The position numbers and the translations under genes were made by a program. This document shows positions 39,540 through 45,587 of a DNA stretch of 45,587 nt, piece by piece (position 1 is the stretch's first letter; each line of letters begins with the position of its first letter). Under the pieces are notes generated by a model that was given only the letters and a program-made list of their open reading frames with translations, made no database searches and had not been told where the DNA came from. Source of the DNA: Micromonospora matsumotoense (GTDB lineage: Bacteria; Actinomycetota; Actinomycetes; Mycobacteriales; Micromonosporaceae); the NCBI RefSeq assembly GCF_900091525.1, contig NZ_FMCU01000034.1:1-45587 (forward strand). Reading direction: 5' to 3'.

Positions 39540-40977
39540 GACGCACAGCCTACGGATACCGGACCTGACGATCCCGGCACGGCCGGACCCGACCGGCTGG
39601 CCGGTGGGGGTGGGGCCGGGTGACGCCGGTGCCCCGGCGGTCGACGACATCGATGTCATCCGGGTCGGCGGGGACGCCCGGCTGGCCGGCACCGTGCACG
39701 TCGTCGGGGCGAAGAACTCGGCCCTGAAGCTGATGGCGGCGGCCCTGCTGGCACCGGGGCGGACGGTGATCACGAACGTGCCCCGGATCACCGACATCGC
39801 CATCATGGGCGAGGTGCTGCGCCGGCTGGGCTGCGTGGTGCGCTTCGAGGCGGACGACCCGGTGGACCCGATGGTCGGCTACGGCGGGCAGGCCCGGTCC
39901 CGGTCGGTTCTCATCGACGTACCTGAGCAGCCCGGTGCGGACGCCGACTACGACCTGGTCCGCCGGCTGCGGGCCTCGATCTGCGTGCTGGGCCCCCTGC
40001 TGGCCCGCCGGGGGTACGTGCGGGTGGCGCATCCGGGTGGGGACGCCATCGGCTCCCGGGGTCTGGACATGCACATCGCCGGGCTGACCCGGATGGGCGC
40101 GGACGTCTCCGGCGAGCACGGCTTCGTCATCGCCGCCGCCCCGGACGGGTTGCGGGGCGCCGAGATCGTGCTGGACTTCCCCAGCGTGGGTGCCACCGAG
40201 AACCTGGTGATGGCGGCGGTGCTGGCCCGGGGCGTCACCGTGATCGACAACGCGGCCCGGGAGCCGGAGATCGTCGACCTCTGCACCATGCTCCACCGGA
40301 TGGGCGCCCGGATCTCCGGCAGTGGCAGCTCCACCCTGCGCATCGTCGGGGTGCCCGCGCTGCGCCCGGTGCGGCACGCCACGGTGGGGGACCGGATCGT
40401 GGCCGGCACCTGGGCGTTCGGCGCGGCGATGACCCGGGGGGACGTGACGGTCACCGGGATCGATCCGGCCTACCTGGAGGTCGCGCTGGACAAGCTGGTG
40501 TCGGCCGGCGCGCTGGTGGAGACCCGGGGCGACGCCTTCCGGGTACGCGCCGACGAGCGGCCCGCCGCCGTCGACGTGGTCACCCTGCCGTACCCGGGTT
40601 TCGCCACCGATCTGCTGCCGATGGCGATCGGGTTGGCGGCGGTCAGCGACGGGGCGTCGCTGATCACCGAGAACATCTTCGACGGCCGGTTCATGTTCGC
40701 CAACGAGATGACACGGCTCGGCGCGGACATCAAGACCGACGGCCACCACGCGGTGGTACGGGGTCGGGACCGGCTCTCCGGTGCCCCGGTACGCGCCACC
40801 GACATCCGGGCCGGCGCCGGGCTGATCATCGCGGGACTCTGTGCGGACGGCTTCACCGAGGTCTCGCACGTGCACCACGTGGACCGGGGCTACCCGGACT
40901 TCGTGGCCGATCTGCGGGCGCTCGGCGTGGAGGTGGAACGCGGCACCGCCCCGGAGGCCCCCGAGCTGACCATCTGA
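39538..40977 (+). CDS. murA: UDP-N-acetylglucosamine 1-carboxyvinyltransferase (Asp-type)
   Basis: First committed step of peptidoglycan synthesis: enolpyruvyl transfer from PEP to UDP-GlcNAc. It is 479 aa as called. The fold motifs are clear (GTVHVVGAKNSALKLMAAALL, LRASICVLGPLLARRG). In the catalytic loop PGGDAIGSRGLDMHI the usual Cys is Asp (D169 in this numbering), as in mycobacterial and chlamydial MurA, which predicts fosfomycin insensitivity. The first 37 residues are an extension beyond the normal N-terminus; the ATG at 39538 overlaps the start codon of the divergent neighbour, and a downstream GTG could be the true start. Confidence 0.93.
   Translation: MTHSLRIPDLTIPARPDPTGWPVGVGPGDAGAPAVDDIDVIRVGGDARLAGTVHVVGAKNSALKLMAAALLAPGRTVITNVPRITDIAIMGEVLRRLGCVVRFEADDPVDPMVGYGGQARSRSVLIDVPEQPGADADYDLVRRLRASICVLGPLLARRGYVRVAHPGGDAIGSRGLDMHIAGLTRMGADVSGEHGFVIAAAPDGLRGAEIVLDFPSVGATENLVMAAVLARGVTVIDNAAREPEIVDLCTMLHRMGARISGSGSSTLRIVGVPALRPVRHATVGDRIVAGTWAFGAAMTRGDVTVTGIDPAYLEVALDKLVSAGALVETRGDAFRVRADERPAAVDVVTLPYPGFATDLLPMAIGLAAVSDGASLITENIFDGRFMFANEMTRLGADIKTDGHHAVVRGRDRLSGAPVRATDIRAGAGLIIAGLCADGFTEVSHVHHVDRGYPDFVADLRALGVEVERGTAPEAPELTI
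39547..39552 (-). promoter_or_regulatory. -10 element for leaderless adenosyltransferase gene
   Basis: TAGGCT on the minus strand, 7 nt before the ATG at 39539. It lies within the first codons of murA as annotated, which raises doubt about the murA start. Confidence 0.45.
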
Positions 40978-41089
40978 CCCGCGCCAGCCGACCCTGCCCT
41001 AACCGGTCCCGCGCCAGCCGACCCTGTCCCATCTGACCCCGCGCCAGCTGACCCTGCCCCAACCCGGTCCCGCGCCAGCTGACCCGCGC
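40971..41089. repeat. 30-bp tandem repeat after murA
   Basis: GCGCCAGCYGACCCTG recurs at 40981, 41011, 41041 and (partly) 41072, giving units of 30, 30 and 31 bp. The sequence around the murA stop, ATCTGACCC followed by GCGCCAGC, is repeated at 41031-41048, so the array seems to have grown from the 3' end of murA. Confidence 0.65.
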
Positions 41090-41098
41090 TGACTTCAC

Positions 41099-41122
41099 CG
41101 CCCGGCCTCGCCCGGCCGGGCG
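41099..41122 (+). terminator. Terminator before hbd
   Basis: Perfect 9-bp stem CGCCCGGCC (41099-41107) / GGCCGGGCG (41114-41122) with a 6-nt loop, between the repeat array and the hbd promoter region. Confidence 0.5.
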
Positions 41123-41155
41123 TCCGGGGCTTAGCGGTCGTTCAGGCTCGCCGAC

Positions 41156-41161
41156 TAGGGT
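41156..41161 (+). promoter_or_regulatory. Possible -10 element for hbd
   Basis: TAGGGT about 37 nt before the ATG; the gene has a normal ribosome site (GAGGGAG), so this would be a leadered transcript. Confidence 0.3.
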
Positions 41162-41197
41162 GCTGGCAGACACTCAATCGCAGCGAGGGAGAAGCAG

Positions 41198-42046
41198 ATG
41201 GCGGGTCGACTCGCGGTCGTCGGGGCCGGGCTGATGGGTTCCGGCATCGCCCAGGTGGCAGCACAGGCGGGCTGGCAGGTGTCCCTGCGGGACGTCGACG
41301 ACGCGGCCACCACCCGGGGGTTGGACGGCATCCGGAAGTCGCTGGCGAAGTTCGCCGAGAAGGGGAAGATCGACCCGTCCGAGGTCGAGGCGACCCTGGC
41401 CCGGATCACCCCGACCACCGAGCTGGAGGCGGCGGCCGACGCGGACGTGGTGGTGGAGGCGGTCTTCGAGAAGATCGAGATCAAGCACGAGGTGTTCCGC
41501 GCGCTGGACAAGATCTGCCGGGCCGACGCGGTGCTCGCGACCAACACCTCGGCCATCCCGGTGACCCAGATCGCCACGGTGACCGAGCGGCCGGAGTCGG
41601 TCGTGGGCACCCACTTCTTCTCCCCGGTGCCGATGATGAAGCTCTGCGAGCTGGTCCGCGGCTACAAGACCAGCGACGCGACCATCGCCACCGCGAAGGC
41701 GTTCGCCGAGGAGATCGGCAAGACGGTGGTGGTGGTCAACCGGGACATCGCCGGCTTCGTCACCACCCGGCTGATCTGCGCGCTGGCGATGGAGGCGGTC
41801 AAGCTGGTCGAGTCCGGGGTGATGTCGGCCGAGGACCTGGACACCGCCTGCAAGCTGGGCTTCGGTCACGCGATGGGCCCGCTGGCCACGGTCGACCTGA
41901 CCGGCGTGGACGTCCTGCTGAACGCCACGAAGAACATCTACACCGACACCGCCGACGAGAAGTTCTTCCCGCCGGAGCTGCTCCAGCGGATGGCCACCGC
42001 CGGTGACCTGGGCCGCAAGACCGGCCAGGGCTTCTACTCGTACTGA
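41198..42046 (+). CDS. hbd: 3-hydroxybutyryl-CoA dehydrogenase
   Basis: NAD(P)-dependent oxidation/reduction between 3-hydroxybutyryl-CoA and acetoacetyl-CoA, in fatty acid or polyhydroxybutyrate/ethylmalonyl metabolism. It is 282 aa. The Rossmann motif is GAGLMGSGIAQ at residues 9-19, the catalytic His is in VGTHFFSPVPMMKLCE, and the partner acidic region is VVVEAVFEKIEIK. The C-terminal helical domain ends GRKTGQGFYSY. Ribosome site GAGGGAG. Related to mycobacterial FadB2. Confidence 0.93.
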   Translation: MAGRLAVVGAGLMGSGIAQVAAQAGWQVSLRDVDDAATTRGLDGIRKSLAKFAEKGKIDPSEVEATLARITPTTELEAAADADVVVEAVFEKIEIKHEVFRALDKICRADAVLATNTSAIPVTQIATVTERPESVVGTHFFSPVPMMKLCELVRGYKTSDATIATAKAFAEEIGKTVVVVNRDIAGFVTTRLICALAMEAVKLVESGVMSAEDLDTACKLGFGHAMGPLATVDLTGVDVLLNATKNIYTDTADEKFFPPELLQRMATAGDLGRKTGQGFYSY

Positions 42047-42085
42047 GCCCGCCTGGCCTGCCCCGGTAGGTCGGTTCGCCATGTC

Positions 42086-42129
42086 GCCGATACTGCGGTA
42101 TCCGCTGGTGGGGATACCGCAGTATCGGC
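42086..42129. repeat. 18-bp inverted repeat with nested dyads
   Basis: GCCGATACTGCGGTATCC (42086-42103) / GGATACCGCAGTATCGGC (42112-42129), perfect, with an 8-nt loop. Each arm contains its own small dyad GATAC-N4-GTATC. It lies 40 nt past hbd in the convergent gap before the ABC permease gene, so it may terminate both. The AT-richer composition and nested symmetry also suit a REP-like element or a protein-binding site. Confidence 0.55.
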
Positions 42130-42220
42130 ACAACTGAGTCGATCATGGCCGGCCCGGGCGTGACCCGTCCGATCCGGCGTGACCCGGGCCGGGCCGGCCG
42201 GCGGGACACCGGGGCGGGGG

Positions 42221-43062
42221 TCAGCCGTCGCGCTTGGTGGTCCAGCGGAAGGTGGTCAGGCAGAGGGCCAGGCCGATCACGCACCACAGGGCGAGGACCA
42301 GGGCGACCCGGCCCAGCTCGAAGGAGCCGCCGGGCTCCTGGGCGCCGAAACTCTCCGGCAGGAAGACCGCGCGCAGGCCCTGGCACATCCACTTGAGCGG
42401 GAAGAGCGCAGCCACCTGCTGCATCCAGGTGGGCAGGTCGGTGAAGACGAAGAACACCCCGGAGATGAACTGGAGCACCAGGGAGACCGGGGTGACCACG
42501 GCGGAGCCGCTGCGCGCGGTGCGGGCCAGCGACGAGATGGCGATCCCGCACAGGGTGCAGGCGGTCACCCCGAGCATGGCGACCCAGCCGAAGGTGAACC
42601 ACTTCGCGGCGGTGGCCGGCAGGTCGAGGTCGAACAGCGCCACGGCGACGGCCAGCAGGAGCGCGGTCTCGGCGATGCCGATCGCCACCACCATGATCAC
42701 TTTGCCGGCGAACCAGACCCACTTCGGCATCGGGGTGCCCCGGTAGCGCTTGAGCACGCCCCGGTCCCGCTCGATCGGAATCCAGATGCCGAGGTTCTGG
42801 AAGCTCACCGTCATCAGGCCGGTGGCGATCATGCCGGTGATGAATACTGGGTGAACTTCACCCCGCCCCCGATCGTCCCGTCGAAGATCGACGCGAAGAT
42901 CAGGATCATGATGATCGGGAAACCCATCGTGAAGACGACGGACTCCCGGCTGCGCAGGAACTGGGTGATCTCCAGCCGGCCCTGGCGCAGGGCGAGCGCG
43001 CCCGGCCCGATCCGTCGGCTGCCGGCGGCGGCAGGGGTCCCCGGCCTCGTGGTGGTCGTCAT
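42221..43062 (-). pseudogene. ABC-2 type permease, split by a 1-nt deletion
   Basis: Membrane subunit of a drug- or lipid-type ABC exporter, partnered with the ATPase gene upstream. The N-terminal part (43062-42829, 77 aa) ends GGGVKFTQY followed by SSPA and a stop. The rest continues in another frame as FITGMIATGLMTVSFQNLGIWIPIERDRGVLKRYRGTP with about five membrane helices. One extra T near 42843-42845 would join them into about 280 aa (QYFITGM). As read, the stop overlaps an ATG (ATGA at 42832-42829), so the 203-aa second part could be made by reinitiation. It is either a sequencing error, a fresh mutation or a real split gene. Confidence 0.8.
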
Positions 43063-43964
43063 CAGTGTCCGATCATGCTCAGGTAGATGTCTTCCAGGGT
43101 CGGCCGGGTCACCGTCAGGCCGGGCACCTCGCCGCCGAAGCGCGCGGCCAACTCCGCCACCAGCGCCGTCGGCGTCGCGCTCTGCGCCGTCTCCGGTGTC
43201 CCGTCCGGGGTACGCCAGGAGACCGTCGCCAGGGCGTCCTGGCGGTTGCCGAGCAGGTTCGGTGGGGCCACCTCGATCACCCGGCCGGCGGCGATCACCC
43301 CGACCCGGTCGGCGAGCGACTCGGCCTCGTCCAGGTAGTGGGTGGTGAGCACGATGGTGGTGCCGGCGGCGGCGAGGTCCCGGATCAGCTCCCAGAATTC
43401 GCGCCGCGCCTCGGGATCGAAGCCGGTGGTGGGCTCGTCGAGGAAGAGCAGCTCGGGGCGGCCGATGATGCCCAGCGCCACGTCGAGCCGGCGTTTCTGC
43501 CCGCCGGAGAGGGTGTGCGTCCGGGCGTTGGCCTTCGCCCCCAGCCCGACCCGCTCGACGACCTTGTCCGGGTCGTCCGCGCCGGGATAGAACCCGGAGA
43601 AGTGCCGCACCACCTCGGCGACGGTCAGTTCGTCGAATTCGCCGGTGCCCTGGAGCACGATGCCGACCCGGGAACGCCAGTCGGCCGTCTGCCGTCGGGA
43701 GGTGGGTGCGGAGCCCGCCCGGGAGCCGCGCAGGCGCGACCCGAAGACCAGCCCGGGGTCGCTGCCGAGCACGTTCACCTGGCCGGCGTCGCGCTGCCGG
43801 TAGCCCTCCAGGATCTCCACCGTGGTGGTCTTGCCCGCCCCGTTCGGGCCGAGCAGGGCGAACACCTCACCCCGGTGGACGTCGAGGTCCACCCCCGCCA
43901 CCGCGACATTGTCGCCGTACGCCTTGCGCAGTCCCCGTACGGAGATCGCGAGCTCGTCTTCCAT
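43062..43964 (-). CDS. ABC transporter ATP-binding protein
   Basis: A 300-aa ATPase of the daunorubicin/multidrug exporter type. Walker A GPNGAGKTTT (about residues 37-46), signature LSGGQKRR, Walker B LLFLDEPTTG and the H-loop LTTHYLDEAE are all intact. Between Walker A and the Q-loop there is a basic, Ser-rich stretch of about 20 residues (LVFGSRLRGSRAGSAPTSRR) that seems inserted compared with relatives. ATG at 43964. The stop overlaps the permease start (ATGA), so the two are translationally coupled. Confidence 0.9.
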   Translation of the reverse strand: MEDELAISVRGLRKAYGDNVAVAGVDLDVHRGEVFALLGPNGAGKTTTVEILEGYRQRDAGQVNVLGSDPGLVFGSRLRGSRAGSAPTSRRQTADWRSRVGIVLQGTGEFDELTVAEVVRHFSGFYPGADDPDKVVERVGLGAKANARTHTLSGGQKRRLDVALGIIGRPELLFLDEPTTGFDPEARREFWELIRDLAAAGTTIVLTTHYLDEAESLADRVGVIAAGRVIEVAPPNLLGNRQDALATVSWRTPDGTPETAQSATPTALVAELAARFGGEVPGLTVTRPTLEDIYLSMIGH

Positions 43965-44022
43965 GACGTCAAGTGTGCGACCAGCCCGACCAGGGCGGCG
44001 GCCGGGGGTGTGCCGGTGTCGT

Positions 44023-44247
44023 GCCGTGCGGGAGGACGACGACCTGGTCGGCCCGTCGGTGCTCTCCGGGTCGCGCCTGGCGGCCGTGCCGGTGGTGCTG
44101 GCCGGACCGCGCCGCCGGCCGGGGTGCCCTGCCGGTGGGGGTCGGCGGCACCATCCCCCGGGCGACGCCGACGCTCTGGGGGTCGTCGGGGTGGCCCGGG
44201 TCTTCGCACCGAGGGACCTCGCCCCCACCGGCATCGTCGACGACCTG
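44023..44247 (+). pseudogene. Remnant of a cobalamin (B12)-binding domain
   Basis: The plus strand encodes AVREDDDLVGPSVLSGSRLAAVPVVLAG from 44023. In the next frame comes GVGGTIP (44138-44158), then back in the first frame DADALGVVGVARVFAPRD and TGIVDDL up to 44247. These pieces line up in order with the C-terminal half of the B12-binding domain of methylmalonyl-CoA mutase-type proteins (VGLSVLSG, VVVGGTIP, LGVARVFGPGT). Two compensating frameshifts and loss of the N-terminal DxHxxG part show decay. No intact gene lies in 43965-44271. The assignment is by eye from family knowledge. Confidence 0.5.
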
Positions 44248-44271
44248 CCGAGTGGCCGGCGGCGGCGAGGG

Positions 44272-44568
44272 TCAGCGTCTCTGGTAGGTCATGCAGTCGG
44301 CCAGGTCGCTGTCGGGGCCGACCGTGATCGCCGGGGCCCGGCACTCCAGTTCCGCGTTGTGCCGGCAGTCCGCCCGGCTGCACGCGCCGACCTGGGCGAT
44401 GAGCCGGTCGAGACCGCCGCGTACCGGTAGCTCGACGAAGGTGTGGCAGTGGGCGTGGTCGGCGCTGCCGATCGTGATGGCGAACGCGTGACAGTCGTTC
44501 GTGTGGTTGTAGGCGCAGGACGAGGCCGCGCACTCCTGAACCCGGGGCATTTCCATCGCTGTGGTCAT
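44272..44568 (-). CDS. DUF1540 cysteine-rich protein
   Basis: A 98-aa protein made of two DUF1540-type repeats. The first is CAASSCAYNHTNDCHAFAIT ending CHTF. The second is CSRADCRHNAELECRAPAITVG ending CMTY. The regular Cys spacing (C-x4-C-x7-C and a later C) suggests metal binding or disulfides; the function is unknown. The start at 44568 is preceded on the minus strand by AGGTTG. The upstream region holds a 14-bp minisatellite from 44661. Confidence 0.85.
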   Translation of the reverse strand: MTTAMEMPRVQECAASSCAYNHTNDCHAFAITIGSADHAHCHTFVELPVRGGLDRLIAQVGACSRADCRHNAELECRAPAITVGPDSDLADCMTYQRR

Positions 44569-45235
44569 GACAACCTCACTTTCGGTAGATATGCCACAAA
44601 CGATAGGCCGCTGGGGAGCGGGCGCGGGCCGTTCTGCCGCCGATCACCCTGTCGAGAAGCCCGGTCCCGCGTGCCCGGGCCCGCGTGCCCGGTCCCGCGT
44701 GCCCGGTCCCGCGTGCCCGGTCCCGCGTGCCCGGTCCCGCGTGCCCGGTCCCGCGTGCCCGGCCCCGCGTGCCCGGCCCCGCGTGCCCGGCCCCGCGTGC
44801 CCGGCCCCGCGTCTCGGGCGGGGTGGGCGGGCGGTGCAGGTCGTTCCCCCTGTCACCGGTGTCCCGGGTGTCCGCAGGTGTCCGACCCGGCGGAACGGGC
44901 CCGTCACGGGTGTCCCGGTGGGGGTGGTCTCCGGTGGTGTGTCCGGTGACCGACGGCACACCGACGGCGGAATCCCGGCCGGCCCGCCGTCGTTACACCC
45001 TCTGTACGACCGCAGCAGCACCCCGCCCGGCCAGCACGGAGGCGGGCAACGCCCCGGAATGATGCGGGGCCCCCGGTCGTTACCTCTGGTTCCGGCGTGA
45101 GCGGCAGGGCCCGCCGGACGGATCCCCCTCATGAGCGCCTCGTCGTGGTGCTTACGCCCCCGCCGCCGGCTACGGCCGGTGGTCCGGTCCCCCGACCGGC
45201 CGGGTGGCGTCGACCCCCTCGAAGGAGCATCCCCC
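44569..45235. other. 667-nt gene-free region upstream of the last gene
   Basis: No supported ORF. Besides the minisatellite (44661-44814) it holds a cluster of GGTGTCC words (about 44858-44960), a 9-bp hairpin at 44962-44992, two GTCGTTAC words at 44989-44996 and 45076-45083, and an 8-bp hairpin at 45173-45202 just before the ribosome site. It could be a long structured 5' leader of the rightward gene; I could not match it to a known riboswitch. Confidence 0.4.
44661..44814. repeat. 14-bp minisatellite, 11 copies
   Basis: Head-to-tail units CCGGTCCCGCGTGC of exactly 14 bp. Only position 5 varies: T in copy 1, G in copy 2, T in copies 3-7 and C in copies 8-11. The last unit degenerates at its end. 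The grouping of variants points to recent slippage or unequal exchange. There are no spacers, so it is not a CRISPR array. Confidence 0.9.
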
Positions 45236-45587
45236 ATGAACACCACCATTCTGCGTAAGAGTGTTCTCGGTATCGCCGGTCTGGCCGTCGCCGGTGGTCT
45301 GGCCGCCGGCCCGCTGAATCACGGCACCCCCGACACCACCACCCTCGACGCCCGTCCCGTCGCCGCCACCGTCCAGGCCGACAAGCCGGCCGTGGACAAG
45401 GGCAAGCTGATCCCGCACGGCGTGCAGGGCGACCAGTCCCGCATCGACCTGAACGACGAGCAGACCGGCAACGTCAAGGCGATCATCGCCGCGACCAAGA
45501 AGTCGGGCCTGGACGAGCGGGCCGCCGTGGTCTCCATCGCCACCGCGTTGCAGGAGTCGAAGCTGGAGAACCTCGGCCACCTGGGTG
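45236..45587 (+). CDS. Secreted protein, 5' part only
   Basis: The first 117 residues of an exported protein cut by the window end. A Sec-type signal peptide is evident: MNTTILRK, then SVLGIAGLAVAGGLAAG. The mature part, IDLNDEQTGNVKAIIAATKKSGLDERAAVVSIATALQESKLENLGHLG, resembles a family of actinobacterial secreted proteins with a lysozyme-like helical fold, in which GLFQQRP usually follows soon after. A cell-wall role is possible but unproven. The ribosome site and start region are identical over 21 nt to those of prfA. Confidence 0.75.
   Translation, partial: MNTTILRKSVLGIAGLAVAGGLAAGPLNHGTPDTTTLDARPVAATVQADKPAVDKGKLIPHGVQGDQSRIDLNDEQTGNVKAIIAATKKSGLDERAAVVSIATALQESKLENLGHLG

Noticed and set aside
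43973..44287. 104-aa plus-strand ORF between the ABC ATPase and DUF1540 genes
   Set aside because: It runs through only one frame of a decayed B12-binding domain; the recognisable residues lie in two frames, so it is listed as a remnant.
44661..44814. CRISPR-like repeat array
   Set aside because: Units are 14 bp and contiguous with no spacers, and no cas gene is in the window.
1..45587. Defence system, prophage, integrative element or biosynthetic cluster
   Set aside because: No nucleases, integrases, phage structural genes, PKS/NRPS or toxin-antitoxin pairs were recognised; the content is conserved core genes plus scattered insertions.

Overview
The window comes from a high-GC actinobacterium, most likely a Micromonosporaceae member (Micromonospora-like). 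This rests on the very high G+C, the many GTG and TTG starts, an actinobacterial Rho with a long disordered insert, a MurA with Asp in place of the catalytic Cys, and the gene order. The backbone argS-lysA-hom-thrC-thrB-rho-rpmE-prfA-prmC-tsaC-atpI-atpBEFHAGD-atpC-DUF2550-cobalamin adenosyltransferase-murA matches, from memory, the Mycobacterium tuberculosis Rv1292-Rv1315 neighbourhood. Much of the interest lies in what has been inserted into, or lost from, this conserved order.

Layout. 1-3.2 kb: GC-rich repeats, a tRNA-Arg(CCG), a gene derived from an IS630-type transposase that has lost catalytic residues, and a DUF3105-DUF305 membrane protein pair. 3.2-8.9 kb: argS, lysA, hom and thrC (arginyl-tRNA, lysine and threonine synthesis). 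9.1-15.4 kb: an island between thrC and thrB holding an RND efflux pump, a Tat-type polysaccharide deacetylase, an MFS transporter and a small membrane protein. 15.5-24.8 kb: thrB, rho, rpmE, prfA, a diguanylate cyclase on the opposite strand, prmC, tsaC and a low-molecular-weight phosphatase. 25-28.6 kb: a class A penicillin-binding protein and a convergent SDR/DUF2867 protein, where other actinobacteria carry rfe. 28.6-38.5 kb: the F1Fo ATP synthase genes, interrupted between atpD and atpC by an LCP cell-wall ligase gene and two terminator-like hairpins; atpC has its own promoter. 38.5-42 kb: VOC protein, PduO-type adenosyltransferase, murA, hbd. 42.2-44.6 kb: an ABC-2 exporter whose permease gene is frameshifted, a decayed B12-binding-domain fragment, and a DUF1540 gene. 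44.6 kb to the end: a 14-bp minisatellite, a long leader, and the start of a secreted protein gene.

The genes serve aspartate-family amino acid synthesis, translation and transcription termination (ArgS, Rho, L31, RF1 and its methylase PrmC, tRNA t6A synthesis), energy (ATP synthase) and cell wall (MurA, PBP, LCP, deacetylase). Many genes look leaderless: a -10 hexamer of the form TAnnnT lies 6-10 nt before a GTG/ATG. In two places the leaderless ORF is a tiny upstream ORF whose stop overlaps the start of the main gene (deacetylase, atpI). I found no defence system, CRISPR array, prophage or complete insertion sequence. The best candidates for undescribed biology are twin hairpins upstream of rpmE that share a loop motif, the two leaderless upstream ORFs, the independent atpC unit encoding a short epsilon subunit, and the domesticated transposase.
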